A program made the position numbers and the translations under genes. From Sandaracinus amylolyticus (GTDB lineage: Bacteria; Myxococcota_A; Polyangia; Polyangiales; Sandaracinaceae), in the NCBI RefSeq assembly GCF_021631985.1, contig NZ_CP070225.1:5332001-5396000 (forward strand): a stretch of DNA of 64,000 nucleotides, read 5' to 3'. Shown piece by piece: positions 25,848-35,429 of this stretch. Every line of letters starts with the position of its first letter. Positions within the stretch are counted from its first letter, which is position 1. The notes under the pieces were generated by a model. It made no database searches, was not told where the DNA came from, and saw only the letters and a list, made by a program, of their open reading frames with translations.

Positions 25848-27260
25848 TCAAATCAGCCCCTCGGCGCGCCAGCGCTCGTAGATCGGCGCGATCTGGTCCT
25901 CGGCCCACTGCACGGCCTGCTCCGACGTCATCTCGCCGTTCGCAGCGCGCAGGAACATCTGGGGCACGATGCCGCTCGCGAGCACCTCGCCGACCGCCGG
26001 ATTCGCCGCACCGGGATATCCGACGTTCGTGCTCCACGACTCCGCGTCCGTGAGCAGCGAGAGCTTGTTCGCCGGCTCCGACTCGAAGGGATCCTGCGCG
26101 AGCCATCCGTCGTCGCCCGTGAGCTGCGGCGTCGTGCTCGGGAACGCAGGCAGGTTGTAGAGCGCCGAGTTGTAGACGACCTCGTTGTAGTGCTCGACGA
26201 GGTGGAGCATGAAGTCCTGCGCGGCGTTCGGGTTCCGCGCGTGGCGCGCGACCATCATCGACACGTTCGCGTGCGCACCGACCAGCGCCGTCGCCGGCCC
26301 CATGAGCGCCCTGCCGAAGAAGATGTCGGCGGCGGTCGCGGGCACGTTCGCCTGCGCGGTGCGGTACGCCGAGATCGAGTTGATGATGTACGACGCGCGC
26401 CCCTCGACGAGCGCGATGTTGTTGTCCGCCGCGCCCCACGCGAGCACCTCGGGCACCATCGTGTCGGCGTAGAGCTCGCGCATGAACTCGACCGCGGCGA
26501 TCGACTGGGGCGAGTTGATCACGACCTCGGCGTTCGCGCTCTGCACGCTCGCGCCGTACGACCAGAGCAGCGCGCGGCACGCCATGTTCGCGTCGGGATC
26601 GGTGCCCGCCAGGCCGATGCCGACGTGCACGTTCATCGCGGCCTTGATCTGACGACCACCCTCGAGCAGCTGCTGCCAGGAGCTCGGGCCCTGCGGCATC
26701 CCCACGCCGCTCCACAGCGAGCTGCGGAAGTTCGCCGGGTCCGGCGCCCACCCGTGGTTGAGCGCGTAGAAGTTGTTCGTGCGCGGGTTGAAGCAGCTCT
26801 GACGACACAGCGGGATCATCGTCCCGTGGCGCGCCTCGAGCTCCGTCATCATGTCGTTCAGCGACACCACGTGCGGCTCGAGATCGGCCTGCGGCGTCGG
26901 CCACTCGTAGAGGTCGTGGCCGGTGCCCGACTCCATCTCGGCCATGAACGTCGGGCGCACCATGTTGAACGGCACGCGCTCGACGACGACCTCGACGCCG
27001 TTCGCCTCGCCCCAGGCGCGCGCGAACGTGTCGAACCACACGTCGTGCCCGGGCACGAAGTGCGTCCACCCGAGGATGCGCAGCTGCGTCTCGCGACGTC
27101 CTGCGTCGGGCGTCGTCATCGGCACGTCGTCGTCGCCGCCGCACCCGATCAGCGATCCGAGCCCGCTCGCCGCGACCCCCGCGGCCCCTGCCGCGCTCGC
27201 GCTCGTGCGCAGGAACCCACGGCGCGACAGCGGCGATCGCGCTCCGTACTTCTTCGCCAT
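25848..27260 (-). CDS. Tat-exported extracellular solute-binding protein (family 1-like)
   Basis: This 470-residue protein has a twin-arginine signal, SRRGFLR, at residues 12-18, and a lipobox-like SLIGC at Cys40, so it may be a Tat-exported lipoprotein. The mature part resembles sugar-type binding proteins of ABC importers: LRILGWTHFVPGHDVWFDTF, then ALNHGWAPDP and ALVEGRASYIINSISAY. GGAGGGGGAACG precedes ATG 27260. It lies 26 bases after another binding-protein gene. No ABC permease or ATPase gene accompanies it, so import through this cluster is doubtful and a sensory role is possible. The ligand is unknown. Confidence 0.82.
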   Translation of the reverse strand: MAKKYGARSPLSRRGFLRTSASAAGAAGVAASGLGSLIGCGGDDDVPMTTPDAGRRETQLRILGWTHFVPGHDVWFDTFARAWGEANGVEVVVERVPFNMVRPTFMAEMESGTGHDLYEWPTPQADLEPHVVSLNDMMTELEARHGTMIPLCRQSCFNPRTNNFYALNHGWAPDPANFRSSLWSGVGMPQGPSSWQQLLEGGRQIKAAMNVHVGIGLAGTDPDANMACRALLWSYGASVQSANAEVVINSPQSIAAVEFMRELYADTMVPEVLAWGAADNNIALVEGRASYIINSISAYRTAQANVPATAADIFFGRALMGPATALVGAHANVSMMVARHARNPNAAQDFMLHLVEHYNEVVYNSALYNLPAFPSTTPQLTGDDGWLAQDPFESEPANKLSLLTDAESWSTNVGYPGAANPAVGEVLASGIVPQMFLRAANGEMTSEQAVQWAEDQIAPIYERWRAEGLI

Positions 27261-27286
27261 CGTTCCCCCTCCCCTCGTGCGCGACA

Positions 27287-28801
27287 TCAGAGCCCGCACG
27301 CCCCTTCGATGACCGCGCAGCCCTCGGGATCCGCGACGCACCCGAACGTGCGTTGATCCACGAAGCGCGCGCCCTCGACGCGGTAGTGCACGAAGTTGTT
27401 ACGGACGTCGCCCGCTGCATCGAAGTCGACGGGGCCCGACGCGCCCTCGTACTCGATCGGCGTGCCCTCGCGGATCGCGCGCACCGCGTCGGCGAAGCCC
27501 TCGGGGCCCGCGACGATCGTCGTCGCTGCTGCATCGCCCGACGACACGCGCGCGAGCGCGTCGCGCACCGCGGTGCCCGCGACCTCCGCGTTCGTCGCGG
27601 GATCGGTCTCTTCGATCGCGATCAGCGTCGCGAGCATCAGGGCCATCGCCGCGTCGTAGGTCTGCGCGTCCCAGATGCCGGCCTCGTGACCGATCTCGTC
27701 GCGCATCGACTCGGCGAACGTGCGGCCCGAGGTCTGGCAGTTGTCGAGCACCGCGTGCGAGACGCCTTCCTGACCGTCGGTGTCGAAGCCCACGAGGCGC
27801 ACCAGCGTCGTCTCGTGGCGCCAGTTGTGGTGATGGAGGAACGGCATCGCGCGCACCTCGTCACCGGCCTGCACGTACGCGCGCGTGATCGACGCCGCGA
27901 AGAGCGGGAACGTGATCTCGACGATCGCGTCGGGCTCTCCGTCGATCACGAAGTCCGGCAGCGGCTCGCCGGGGCGCGACACGCCGGGGTTCACCTCGGG
28001 CTCCTCGTTGCGATCGTCGGTGAGCGCCGCGAGATCCGCGTCCCATCGATGCGTGTTCGCGTCGATGTCGGGCGCGTGCCGCACGATCTCGAGGCGGAGC
28101 CCGCCGCGGATGAAATTGCCCATCGGATCGATGAGCGGGTAGTTCCGATCGCGCGCGCGCTGGATGCCCTCGAAGAAGCCGTTCCCGAACTCGTCGTCGA
28201 CGACGTAGAACGCGACCTTCCACACGCCGTCGCCGTTCGTGTCGCCGCGATCGCCGAGCGCGCGCGCCGCGTGCAGCAGCGCGACCGCCTCGGGATCGGA
28301 GTCGGCCGCGGTGCGCCACACCCAGTGATCGCGATCGCGCATCGCCTGCTGCCGCACGAAGTCGGGATCGGCCGCGATCGGATCGCCGAGCTGCGGCGAC
28401 GTGCACGCCATGCACACGATCGGCACGCCCACGTCGTCGGCCTCGGCGTCGTAGCTCGTGCCCGCGATCGCCAGCACGTCCTCGGTGGTGTCGGTGATCA
28501 GCCCGGCGACCGCGTGCGCGCGCGTCATCGCGAGCGCGCGCTCCATCGCGACGCGCGGCACCCCGCTCGAGTCGCTGAAGCGCAGCTCGAAGCGCAGATC
28601 ACGATGACCGCCGGCGAGCTCGAGCCCGCGGTTCGCGTGCGCGATCGCGAGCTCCGCCGCGTCGCGCCACTGCGGGCGCGCGTTCGATCCCGTCTGATCG
28701 ATCACCGCGCCGATCGTCACCACGTTCGGCCCGGCGCGCGGCGGATCGTCGGGCGCACACCCGAGCGCGAGCGCGACGGCGATGACGGTGGACCAGCGCA
28801 T
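27287..28801 (-). CDS. Periplasmic binding protein, type 1 fold (branched-chain amino acid-like), lipoprotein
   Basis: The 504-residue product has a short lipoprotein signal, MRWSTVIAVALALGC (Cys15). It resembles Peripla_BP_6 ligand-binding proteins: VTIGAVIDQTG near residue 30, AAELAIAHANRGLELAGG, and DAQTYDAAMALMLATL near the C-terminus. ATG 28801 follows GGGAGGGCACG; a second ATG at 28816 would add five residues. Insertions relative to the family, including NGDGVWKVAF, make it longer than usual. It sits 14 bases after the TonB receptor gene. Such proteins bind amino acids, amides or other small molecules, but no membrane transporter genes are linked. Confidence 0.82.
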   Translation of the reverse strand: MRWSTVIAVALALGCAPDDPPRAGPNVVTIGAVIDQTGSNARPQWRDAAELAIAHANRGLELAGGHRDLRFELRFSDSSGVPRVAMERALAMTRAHAVAGLITDTTEDVLAIAGTSYDAEADDVGVPIVCMACTSPQLGDPIAADPDFVRQQAMRDRDHWVWRTAADSDPEAVALLHAARALGDRGDTNGDGVWKVAFYVVDDEFGNGFFEGIQRARDRNYPLIDPMGNFIRGGLRLEIVRHAPDIDANTHRWDADLAALTDDRNEEPEVNPGVSRPGEPLPDFVIDGEPDAIVEITFPLFAASITRAYVQAGDEVRAMPFLHHHNWRHETTLVRLVGFDTDGQEGVSHAVLDNCQTSGRTFAESMRDEIGHEAGIWDAQTYDAAMALMLATLIAIEETDPATNAEVAGTAVRDALARVSSGDAAATTIVAGPEGFADAVRAIREGTPIEYEGASGPVDFDAAGDVRNNFVHYRVEGARFVDQRTFGCVADPEGCAVIEGACGL

Positions 28802-28815
28802 CGTGCCCTCCCGCA

Positions 28816-31275
28816 TCAGAAGACCTGCCGGAGCTCGATCCACATCGTCCGGCCCTGGCTCGGCAGGTCGTACCCGGCGAAGTAGGGCTCGGAGTAACGC
28901 GTATCGAGCAGGTTGCGGATCGCGACGACCACGCGCGTCTCGCTCTCACCGAGGAAGCGCAGACCGACGGTGCTCAGCGTGAGATCGACGAGCGCGTAGG
29001 GATCGAGCGTGTACGCGCGCCCGTCGTTGAGCAGCGTGTTGCTCTGCGTCGCGCCGCGCTCTCCCGCCCAGCGCACGCCCGCGCCCGCGCGCAGGTGGAT
29101 CTCCGAGATCGTCACGTCGAAGCCCGACGCGCCGAAGATCGACGGGAACTGCGGCGGCGGACGCGTCGCGAGCCCGTCCTCGCGCACCTGCACGGCGCCG
29201 GTGAAATTCGTCCACGCGCTCAGTCGATCGATGTTGAGGCGCGCGCTGAGCAAGAGGCCCATCGAGGTCGCCTGCGTCTCGTTCACCGCGACGAAGTCGG
29301 TCGCGAGCTGGTTGAAGACGATGCGATCCGCGACGCTCTGCACGTAGAGCCCGGCGTCGATCGCGAGCGCACGCTCGAAGAGCTCGAGGCTCGCGATCGC
29401 CTCGGCCCCGGTGACGACCTGGGGCCGCAGCGGCGGCACGCCGAGCACGTTCACGTCGAAGTTGCCGAGGACGTTGTTCGCGATGCCGAAGCCGCCCTGC
29501 GCGAACATCAGCACGCCCGACGGAGTCTGGAACGCCTGTCCACCGACGATCTTCGTCGTGAGCTCGGGCGACCACTGGTAGATCACGCCCGCGCGCCAGC
29601 TCACCTGCGCCGGGTACTCGATCGGTCCGTAGCGGATGAGATCGACGCGCAGATCGCCGGTGAGCCGCAGCCCCGGGAGCTCGGTCGGCAGCGGCACGCT
29701 CGCGACGCCGAGCGAGACGCCGAAGTCCGTGATCGTCTGCTCGCGATCGGTCGTCGGCGAGATCAGATCGATCGTCGCCGGCGGCTCACCGCCCGCGCCC
29801 GGCGCGCTGAAGGTCTGCCGGTAGTAGAGGATGTCCTCGAGATCGACGAGCAGATCCGCGGCGATGCGGAACGAGAGCTGACGACCGAGCGGCGAGACGA
29901 CGACCGCCGCGCTCGCGTTGAACGCGTTGTATCCGAACTGCGGGCGCCACGTCGCGTCGTGGTTCTGCGAGAGCGCGAGGCGCATGTCGCGCGTCGGTGC
30001 GCCCGTCGAGTACCCGACGTCGATCGTCGTCGACACGAGCTCGGACCACTCCGCCTCGTGGCGCAGATCGATCCAGAAGTTGTCGATCGCGACGCGGCTG
30101 CGATGCGAGAGCACCGAGCTCACCTGCAGCTCGCCCATCGAGTCGAGCCGCTGCACGCCGCCCTGCAGCGTGAAGCGACCGTACGCGCCGCGGATGCCGC
30201 CGAGGTGCACCTGCGCGAAGCCGCTCATCGGCGTGCTCATGTCGCCCTGGGTGCGGTCGGCGAAGAGGAAGCGATAGCGCTCGAGCGTCGCGTCCTGCGA
30301 GACGAACGTCGGCGTGATGCGCAGCCCGCTGCGATCGATCCAGTCCGCGGAGAAGCCGAGCACCACGCCCCAGTCGGCGCCGCCCTGGATCGTCGCGGCC
30401 GAGAGACCGAAGCCCGGATTGCCGCTCGTGAGGAGGAAGCGTCCCGCGGCCTCGGTCGTGCTCTGCCCCGTCGCGTCGCGCGTGATGACGTTCACCGTCG
30501 CGAGGAACGCGTTCGCGCCGTACACGGCGGAGAGCGGGCCCTGCACGATCTCGACGCGCTCGATCAGCTCGATCGGGATGAACTCGGAGCCGAGGAACGC
30601 GGTGAGATCGGGGAGGAACCCGACGGGCACGCCGTTGATCATCACGCGCACGATGCGCGTGCCGGCGCGCAGACCACCGGTCACGCCGCGCACGCCGACC
30701 GAGGGCACGACGAGATCGTCGACGACGTAGATGCCCGCTTGCGAAGCGAGCGCGTCCGCGACGGTGCGCCATCCGTTGCGTGTGAAGTCCTCGCGACGGA
30801 TGACGACGACGTTGCCCGACGCGACGACGCGCTCCTCCGCCTCGCCGCCGCTCGACGTCACCACCGGATCGAGGAGCAGCGACTCGAGATCGAAGTCCTC
30901 GATGGCGAGCGCATCGGGATCCGACACTGCGCTCGACTCCGACGCAGCGCTCGACTCCGACGCGGCGCTCGAGTCCGACACTGCGTCCGAGTCCGACACT
31001 GCGTCCGACTCCGACACAGCGCTCGAGTCCGACACGGCGTCCGACTCCGACACTCCACCGGACTCCGACGCACCCGCATCCGACTGCGGTGCCTCCTCGA
31101 CCGGCGCGTCCGACGATCCGCCCTCGACGGAGGCCGCGGTATCGCCCTGCGGTGCCTCGACTTCGTCTGATCGCTGCGCGCGAACCGCCGTCGGCGCGCC
31201 GACGATCATCGACGCGGCCACGAGGGCCCGGGCGCACCCTCCGAATCGCACCAGGTCCCTCCCGCGGCGCGACAC
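28816..31275 (-). CDS. TonB-dependent outer-membrane receptor with Ser/Asp-rich repeat linker
   Basis: This 819-residue receptor starts at GTG 31275 with a signal peptide ending near VRAQ. A Ser/Asp/Glu/Ala repeat region (residues about 70-118) precedes the plug domain: VVVIRREDFTRNGWRTVADA, then VRGVTGG and VEIVQGPLSAVYGANAFL. The remainder is a 22-strand-type barrel ending in WIELRQVF with terminal Phe. RNLLDTRYSEPYF near the end is typical of the family. It is first in an operon with two binding proteins and a YfiR-like protein. It probably takes up or senses a substrate that those proteins bind. The substrate cannot be read from the sequence. Confidence 0.93.
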   Translation of the reverse strand: MSRRGRDLVRFGGCARALVAASMIVGAPTAVRAQRSDEVEAPQGDTAASVEGGSSDAPVEEAPQSDAGASESGGVSESDAVSDSSAVSESDAVSDSDAVSDSSAASESSAASESSAVSDPDALAIEDFDLESLLLDPVVTSSGGEAEERVVASGNVVVIRREDFTRNGWRTVADALASQAGIYVVDDLVVPSVGVRGVTGGLRAGTRIVRVMINGVPVGFLPDLTAFLGSEFIPIELIERVEIVQGPLSAVYGANAFLATVNVITRDATGQSTTEAAGRFLLTSGNPGFGLSAATIQGGADWGVVLGFSADWIDRSGLRITPTFVSQDATLERYRFLFADRTQGDMSTPMSGFAQVHLGGIRGAYGRFTLQGGVQRLDSMGELQVSSVLSHRSRVAIDNFWIDLRHEAEWSELVSTTIDVGYSTGAPTRDMRLALSQNHDATWRPQFGYNAFNASAAVVVSPLGRQLSFRIAADLLVDLEDILYYRQTFSAPGAGGEPPATIDLISPTTDREQTITDFGVSLGVASVPLPTELPGLRLTGDLRVDLIRYGPIEYPAQVSWRAGVIYQWSPELTTKIVGGQAFQTPSGVLMFAQGGFGIANNVLGNFDVNVLGVPPLRPQVVTGAEAIASLELFERALAIDAGLYVQSVADRIVFNQLATDFVAVNETQATSMGLLLSARLNIDRLSAWTNFTGAVQVREDGLATRPPPQFPSIFGASGFDVTISEIHLRAGAGVRWAGERGATQSNTLLNDGRAYTLDPYALVDLTLSTVGLRFLGESETRVVVAIRNLLDTRYSEPYFAGYDLPSQGRTMWIELRQVF
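30920..31060 (-). repeat. Short-unit coding repeats (SESDAVSDS-type) in the TonB receptor gene
   Basis: Units of about 18 bases related to GACTCCGACACAGCGCTC recur, encoding SESDAV, SDSSAV and SESSAA variants. They form a disordered acidic linker between signal peptide and plug. Such repeats can change length by slippage. Boundaries are approximate. Confidence 0.75.
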
Positions 31276-31285
31276 TCAAGATGCA

Positions 31286-31303
31286 ACGTTCTTCCAGGAA
31301 CGT
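31286..31303. promoter_or_regulatory. Inverted repeat just upstream of the TonB receptor start
   Basis: ACGTTC (31286-31291) and GAACGT (31298-31303) flank six bases, 11 bases upstream of the receptor's GTG. The divergent intergenic region 31276-31477 is visibly more A/T-rich than its surroundings. The repeat is a candidate operator or leader element for the receptor operon; no regulator is assigned. Confidence 0.3.
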
Positions 31304-31477
31304 ATCCCAGCACGGGGTACGGGATCCATCCAAAAATACACGCTCACGAAACAATCTCCCGATGCGGTCTTGACGCTCTACACACCGCAGAACCATTCGA
31401 GATTTTCCATGACGCACTGCGACAGAGCACGACCATTGAGTACAATTCGGTGACAATCGACGTGGTACCCAGGCCGC

Positions 31478-32920
31478 GTGGAAATCGCGGTCATCGCTCT
31501 GTACATGCTCGTGCTCGGTGTCCTCGCCGTGTACGGGTTCCACCGCGGGCAGCTGCTCTTCCTGTACTGGAAGCACCGCCACCAGGCGCCACGCCCGGCC
31601 TCGAAGTTCAAGGAGCTCCCCGTCGTCACGGTGCAGCTCCCGATGTTCAACGAGATGTACGTCGCGGAGCGACTGCTCGAGAGCGTCGCCGGCATCGACT
31701 ACCCGAAGGACAAGCTGGAGATCCAGGTCCTCGACGACTCGACCGACGAGACCCGCCAGATCGCGAAGGCGAAGGTCGAGGAGCTCGTCGAGCGCGGCTT
31801 CGACGCGGTCTATCTCCACCGCACCGATCGCAGCGGCTACAAGGCGGGCGCGCTCGAGGCCGGCGTGAAGGTCGCGAAGGGCGACTACCTGCTCGTCTTC
31901 GACGCCGACTTCGTCCCGACGACGTCGATCGTGATGGACCTGATCCACCACTTCAGCGACCCGACGGTCGGCATGGTGCAGGCGCGCTGGGGCCACCTGA
32001 ACCGCGACTACTCGATGCTCACGCGCGTGCAGTCGATGATGCTCGACGGCCACTTCGTGGTGGAGCACATCGCGCGCAATCGCTCGGGCCGCTTCTTCAA
32101 CTTCAACGGCACCGCGGGCATCTGGCGCAAGGCTGCGATCGTCGACGCCGGCGGCTGGCAGCACGACACGCTCACCGAGGACATGGACCTCTCGTTCCGC
32201 GCGCAGATGCGCGGATGGCGCTTCGTCTACGTGCCCGACGCGCTCGCGCCGGCCGAGGTGCCCTGCGAGATGAACAGCTTCAAGTCGCAGCAGTTCCGCT
32301 GGGCGAAGGGCTCGGCGCAGACCGCGAAGAAGCTGCTCCCGGTGGTGCTCCGCGCGAAGCTGCCGTGGAAGATCAAGCTCGAGTGCATCTTCCACCTCAC
32401 GAACAACTTCGCGTACCTCTTCCTCGTCATCCTCGCGATGCTGCAGCTGCCGAACATGATCCTGCGGCAGCAGATCGCGCGCCCCGAGCTGCTCCTGCTC
32501 GACGTGCCGCTCTTCGCGCTGACCAGCGGCTCGATCGTGCTCTTCTACCTGACGACGCACCGCGCGCTCTACGGCAACCTGTGGGAGGCGGTGCGCCGTC
32601 TTCCGCTGATGATGGCGCTCGGCATCGGCCTCTCGCTCAACAACGCGCGCGCGGTGGTCGAGGGTCTCTTCGGCGGTGAGAGCGAGTTCGTCCGCACGCC
32701 GAAGCACGGCGTCGTGAAGAAGACCGAGAGCTGGACGAAGGCGAAGTACCGCGCGGGCAAGAACCTCTTCTCGTGGCTCGAGTTCGGGTTCGGCCTCTAC
32801 TTCGTCGCGACGATCGCGCTCGGTGTGGTGATCGGCGCGTGGGCGAGCATCCCGTTCCTCGTGCTCTTCATGGTCGGCTTCCTGTACGTCGGCGGACTGA
32901 GCCTGTACCAGGCGCGCTGA
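31478..32920 (+). CDS. Processive family 2 glycosyltransferase (cellulose synthase-like)
   Basis: The 480-residue membrane protein has one N-terminal transmembrane segment, a cytosolic GT-A domain and four or so C-terminal membrane segments. The catalytic motifs are complete: Asp86/Asp87 in DDSTD, DAD at 142-144, TED at 233-235 and QxxRW at 271-275 (QQFRW). These mark processive inverting enzymes such as cellulose synthase or glucomannan synthase. It starts at GTG 31478 and lacks a PilZ domain. It probably polymerises an envelope or extracellular polysaccharide. It is divergent from the TonB receptor operon and followed by a hairpin terminator. Confidence 0.92.
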   Translation: MEIAVIALYMLVLGVLAVYGFHRGQLLFLYWKHRHQAPRPASKFKELPVVTVQLPMFNEMYVAERLLESVAGIDYPKDKLEIQVLDDSTDETRQIAKAKVEELVERGFDAVYLHRTDRSGYKAGALEAGVKVAKGDYLLVFDADFVPTTSIVMDLIHHFSDPTVGMVQARWGHLNRDYSMLTRVQSMMLDGHFVVEHIARNRSGRFFNFNGTAGIWRKAAIVDAGGWQHDTLTEDMDLSFRAQMRGWRFVYVPDALAPAEVPCEMNSFKSQQFRWAKGSAQTAKKLLPVVLRAKLPWKIKLECIFHLTNNFAYLFLVILAMLQLPNMILRQQIARPELLLLDVPLFALTSGSIVLFYLTTHRALYGNLWEAVRRLPLMMALGIGLSLNNARAVVEGLFGGESEFVRTPKHGVVKKTESWTKAKYRAGKNLFSWLEFGFGLYFVATIALGVVIGAWASIPFLVLFMVGFLYVGGLSLYQAR

Positions 32921-32941
32921 GCGTCGGATGATCGTTCGAGC

Positions 32942-32970
32942 GCGGGCGCGTTCCTCCGGGGCGCGCCCGC
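32942..32970 (+). terminator. Candidate terminator after the glycosyltransferase gene
   Basis: GCGGGCGCG (32942-32950) pairs perfectly with CGCGCCCGC (32962-32970) across 11 bases, about 20 bases past the stop at 32920. The stretch after it is only modestly T-rich. Confidence 0.55.
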
Positions 32971-33025
32971 AGTCGTTCCGTCGCTTCGTGTGACGGTTCA
33001 CCCCCCGCTCCGACAACCAAGGAGC

Positions 33026-35347
33026 ATGGCCTTCGTCGCTCGGTGGGCTTGGCTTCTCCTGCTCGTGGGCTGCTCGCTGGCGCACGAGCGCGGGATCGGG
33101 GACGACGCCGGCGCGCTGCCGTTGGCCGACGCGTCGATCCCACTCGACGCACGCGTCGAGGTCGTCGACGCGGGACGCGACGCCGGTCTCGTCGTCTCGA
33201 TCGAGTGCGACGATCTCGACCCTTGCACGGTCGACGGGCGCTCCGGGGGCGTGTGCGTCTCGCGCGCCGCGCCCGACGGAACGCTCTGCGACGACGGCGA
33301 CGCGTGCACACTGGGCGATCGCTGCGCAGCGGGACGTTGTCGGGGCGGCGGCAGATCGACCGGGCCCGCGGAGCTCGTCTCGGTGTCGTCCCCGGCGTTC
33401 CGCGGAACGGCGCTCGGCGTGGGCGACGATCGCTTCGTCTTCTTCCAGCCGGCGCCATCGGGCACCGACGTGCTCCTCACGCGCGGCACCGGCGATCGGC
33501 TCGATCCGCTCGACGAGCTGCACCTCGCGCAGCCGGGGATCCGCGCGGCGTTCTGGCTCGGCGCGGAGCTCGTCGCGTACACGACGGGACAGCACGCGGG
33601 CCTGCTCGAGCTCACCGGCGATCGCCTCGTCGCGCGTGGAGAGCTCCACCTCGACGGCATCCTGTCGGCCAGCCACTTCGCGGCGATCGGGACGAGCCTG
33701 CTCGTGTGCACGTCGGAGAACCTCTTCGGCACGCCGCGCGAGCTGCGTGTCTACGACGCGCGCGACCGCGCGGTGCTGGTGCCGCGCGGCACGATCACGA
33801 TCCCCGGCGGCTGCCACGCGCTCGCGGCCTCGAGCGATCGGGCGCGCGCCTACGTCTCGACCGGCACCGACACGCTGATCGTCTCGCCGACCGGCGCGGT
33901 CGAGGGCTCGCTCGGTGTCGCGTCGCGCGCGGTGCACGTCGGGGGTGGATTCATCACGCTGGCGACGTCGGACCGCGCGCTGCTGCTGCGGGAGGCCGAC
34001 ACGGTCGAGGTCGCGCGCGTGACCGGGCGCGTGTTCGCCGCGCGCTTCACGCGCCGTGGCTTCGAGGTGATCAGCGACGTGCGCACCGCGGGCATCACCC
34101 AGCGCACGATGACGTTCTACGACGTCGATCCCGGCGCGCCCGATCCGCTGACCGTCGTGTCGACGGAGCCCCTCGCACAGCTCGATGCCGCGACCGCCGC
34201 GGAGGCCACGCGCTGGGCGAGCCACGACGACGCGCTGCTCGAGGGCCAGCGGCTCTTCCGGCTGGGCACGACACCGCCCTTCCTCGACGAGATCCGCGAC
34301 CCGCGCCGCTTCTGGCCGGGCTGGCTGCGCGCCTCGGGCACGACGATCTTCCTGCGCGACGATCACAGCGCGATCGCGATCGACGCGAGCGATCCCGCGG
34401 CGCCGCGCACGATCGCGGGTGGCGAGCTGCCGGCGGGGCCGTGGGTGACGATCGAAGTGCCGGATGCGGGCGAGATCGGGCTCTACGGCGCGCGCGGCTG
34501 GTGGCCGACGGCGGCGCGGCATCGACCGCGTGCGCTCGGGACGGAGCAGCTCGCGCAGGTGGACGTCGTGGTGCGCTCGTTCGACGCGGCGCAGCGCCCG
34601 ACCGATCACGCGACACGCTCGCTCGGTGACGCGAGCGATCTCCACGCGACGTACCGGCACCTCTACGCGCTCGAGCGCGACGCGACCGGATCGCGCGTGC
34701 GGTTGCGTCGCTGGGCCGCCGAGCAGCTGATCTCGGGGCCGATCGAGCCGCAGCTCCTGCACGAGATCGTCTCGCCGGCGGGCGATCGCATCGAGGTCGT
34801 CGCGCGCGCCCACGACGACGACGCGATCGCGTTCGCGACCACCGCGACCGTCGGGACCGCAGACCTCCACTGGGTCGTGCTGGACGAAGGCCGCACGCTC
34901 GCTCCGCTGCGGCTCGACATCGAGGTGCACGACATCGCGGTGCACGGTGATCGCGCGGTGGTGATGGGGTGGCACGCGGACCCTGCCGGCACCGGGAGCG
35001 ATGCGCTCGTCGACGACGTGGTCTTCGTCACGATCGAGCATCGCGGCGACACGCTGATCGAGCTGAGCCGCACGAGCTGGACGACCCCGCGGACGTCGCG
35101 CCTCAGCATGCTCACGCCGATGCAGCTGCTGCGCTTCGACGGCCGCGTCGTGTACGCGCAGCACCCGTCGGGCACGCCCGAGGAGGCGGGCCCGGTCGTG
35201 ATCGCGCTGCGCGCCGATGCGCTCTCGCAGCGCATCGCGTACCCGCTCGCGAGCCCTGCGCCGATCTGGTCGGCGAGCGAGAGCGACGTCGGGCTCGTGC
35301 TCGGCGGGCCCGCGGGCGTCGTCGTCGCGCGTCCGTGGTGCCCGTAG
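33026..35347 (+). CDS. Large lipoprotein with Cys-rich N-terminal module (unknown function)
   Basis: This 773-residue protein starts at ATG 33026 with lipobox Cys16 (LLLLVGC). Residues about 55-115 carry a Cys-rich segment (CDDLDPCTVDG, CDDGDACTLGDRCAAGRC) of a kind common in myxobacterial surface proteins. The remaining 650 residues show repeated short strands with phrases such as DARDRAVLVPRG and RYVSTG-like turns, suggesting a beta-propeller or similar all-beta fold. An upstream GTG at 32990 is possible; GGAG lies very close to the chosen ATG. It has no recognised catalytic motif. The next gene is 82 bases downstream. Confidence 0.78.
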   Translation: MAFVARWAWLLLLVGCSLAHERGIGDDAGALPLADASIPLDARVEVVDAGRDAGLVVSIECDDLDPCTVDGRSGGVCVSRAAPDGTLCDDGDACTLGDRCAAGRCRGGGRSTGPAELVSVSSPAFRGTALGVGDDRFVFFQPAPSGTDVLLTRGTGDRLDPLDELHLAQPGIRAAFWLGAELVAYTTGQHAGLLELTGDRLVARGELHLDGILSASHFAAIGTSLLVCTSENLFGTPRELRVYDARDRAVLVPRGTITIPGGCHALAASSDRARAYVSTGTDTLIVSPTGAVEGSLGVASRAVHVGGGFITLATSDRALLLREADTVEVARVTGRVFAARFTRRGFEVISDVRTAGITQRTMTFYDVDPGAPDPLTVVSTEPLAQLDAATAAEATRWASHDDALLEGQRLFRLGTTPPFLDEIRDPRRFWPGWLRASGTTIFLRDDHSAIAIDASDPAAPRTIAGGELPAGPWVTIEVPDAGEIGLYGARGWWPTAARHRPRALGTEQLAQVDVVVRSFDAAQRPTDHATRSLGDASDLHATYRHLYALERDATGSRVRLRRWAAEQLISGPIEPQLLHEIVSPAGDRIEVVARAHDDDAIAFATTATVGTADLHWVVLDEGRTLAPLRLDIEVHDIAVHGDRAVVMGWHADPAGTGSDALVDDVVFVTIEHRGDTLIELSRTSWTTPRTSRLSMLTPMQLLRFDGRVVYAQHPSGTPEEAGPVVIALRADALSQRIAYPLASPAPIWSASESDVGLVLGGPAGVVVARPWCP

Positions 35348-35429
35348 CGGATCGATCGCTCGACGAGAAGGTCGCTGCGGCCCAGAGTCCGTGCACGTCG
35401 CGGGGCGGGCGGCGCGGACGATCCTTCTC

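Noticed and set aside
31340..31477. Sigma-70 promoter for the glycosyltransferase (TTGACG near 31371)
   Set aside because: No acceptable -10 box lies at 16-18 bases, so the match is not convincing.
32990..33025. GTG 32990 as start of the large lipoprotein
   Set aside because: It would put a charged, proline-rich stretch before the signal peptide and has no ribosome site. ATG 33026 gives a normal lipoprotein signal.
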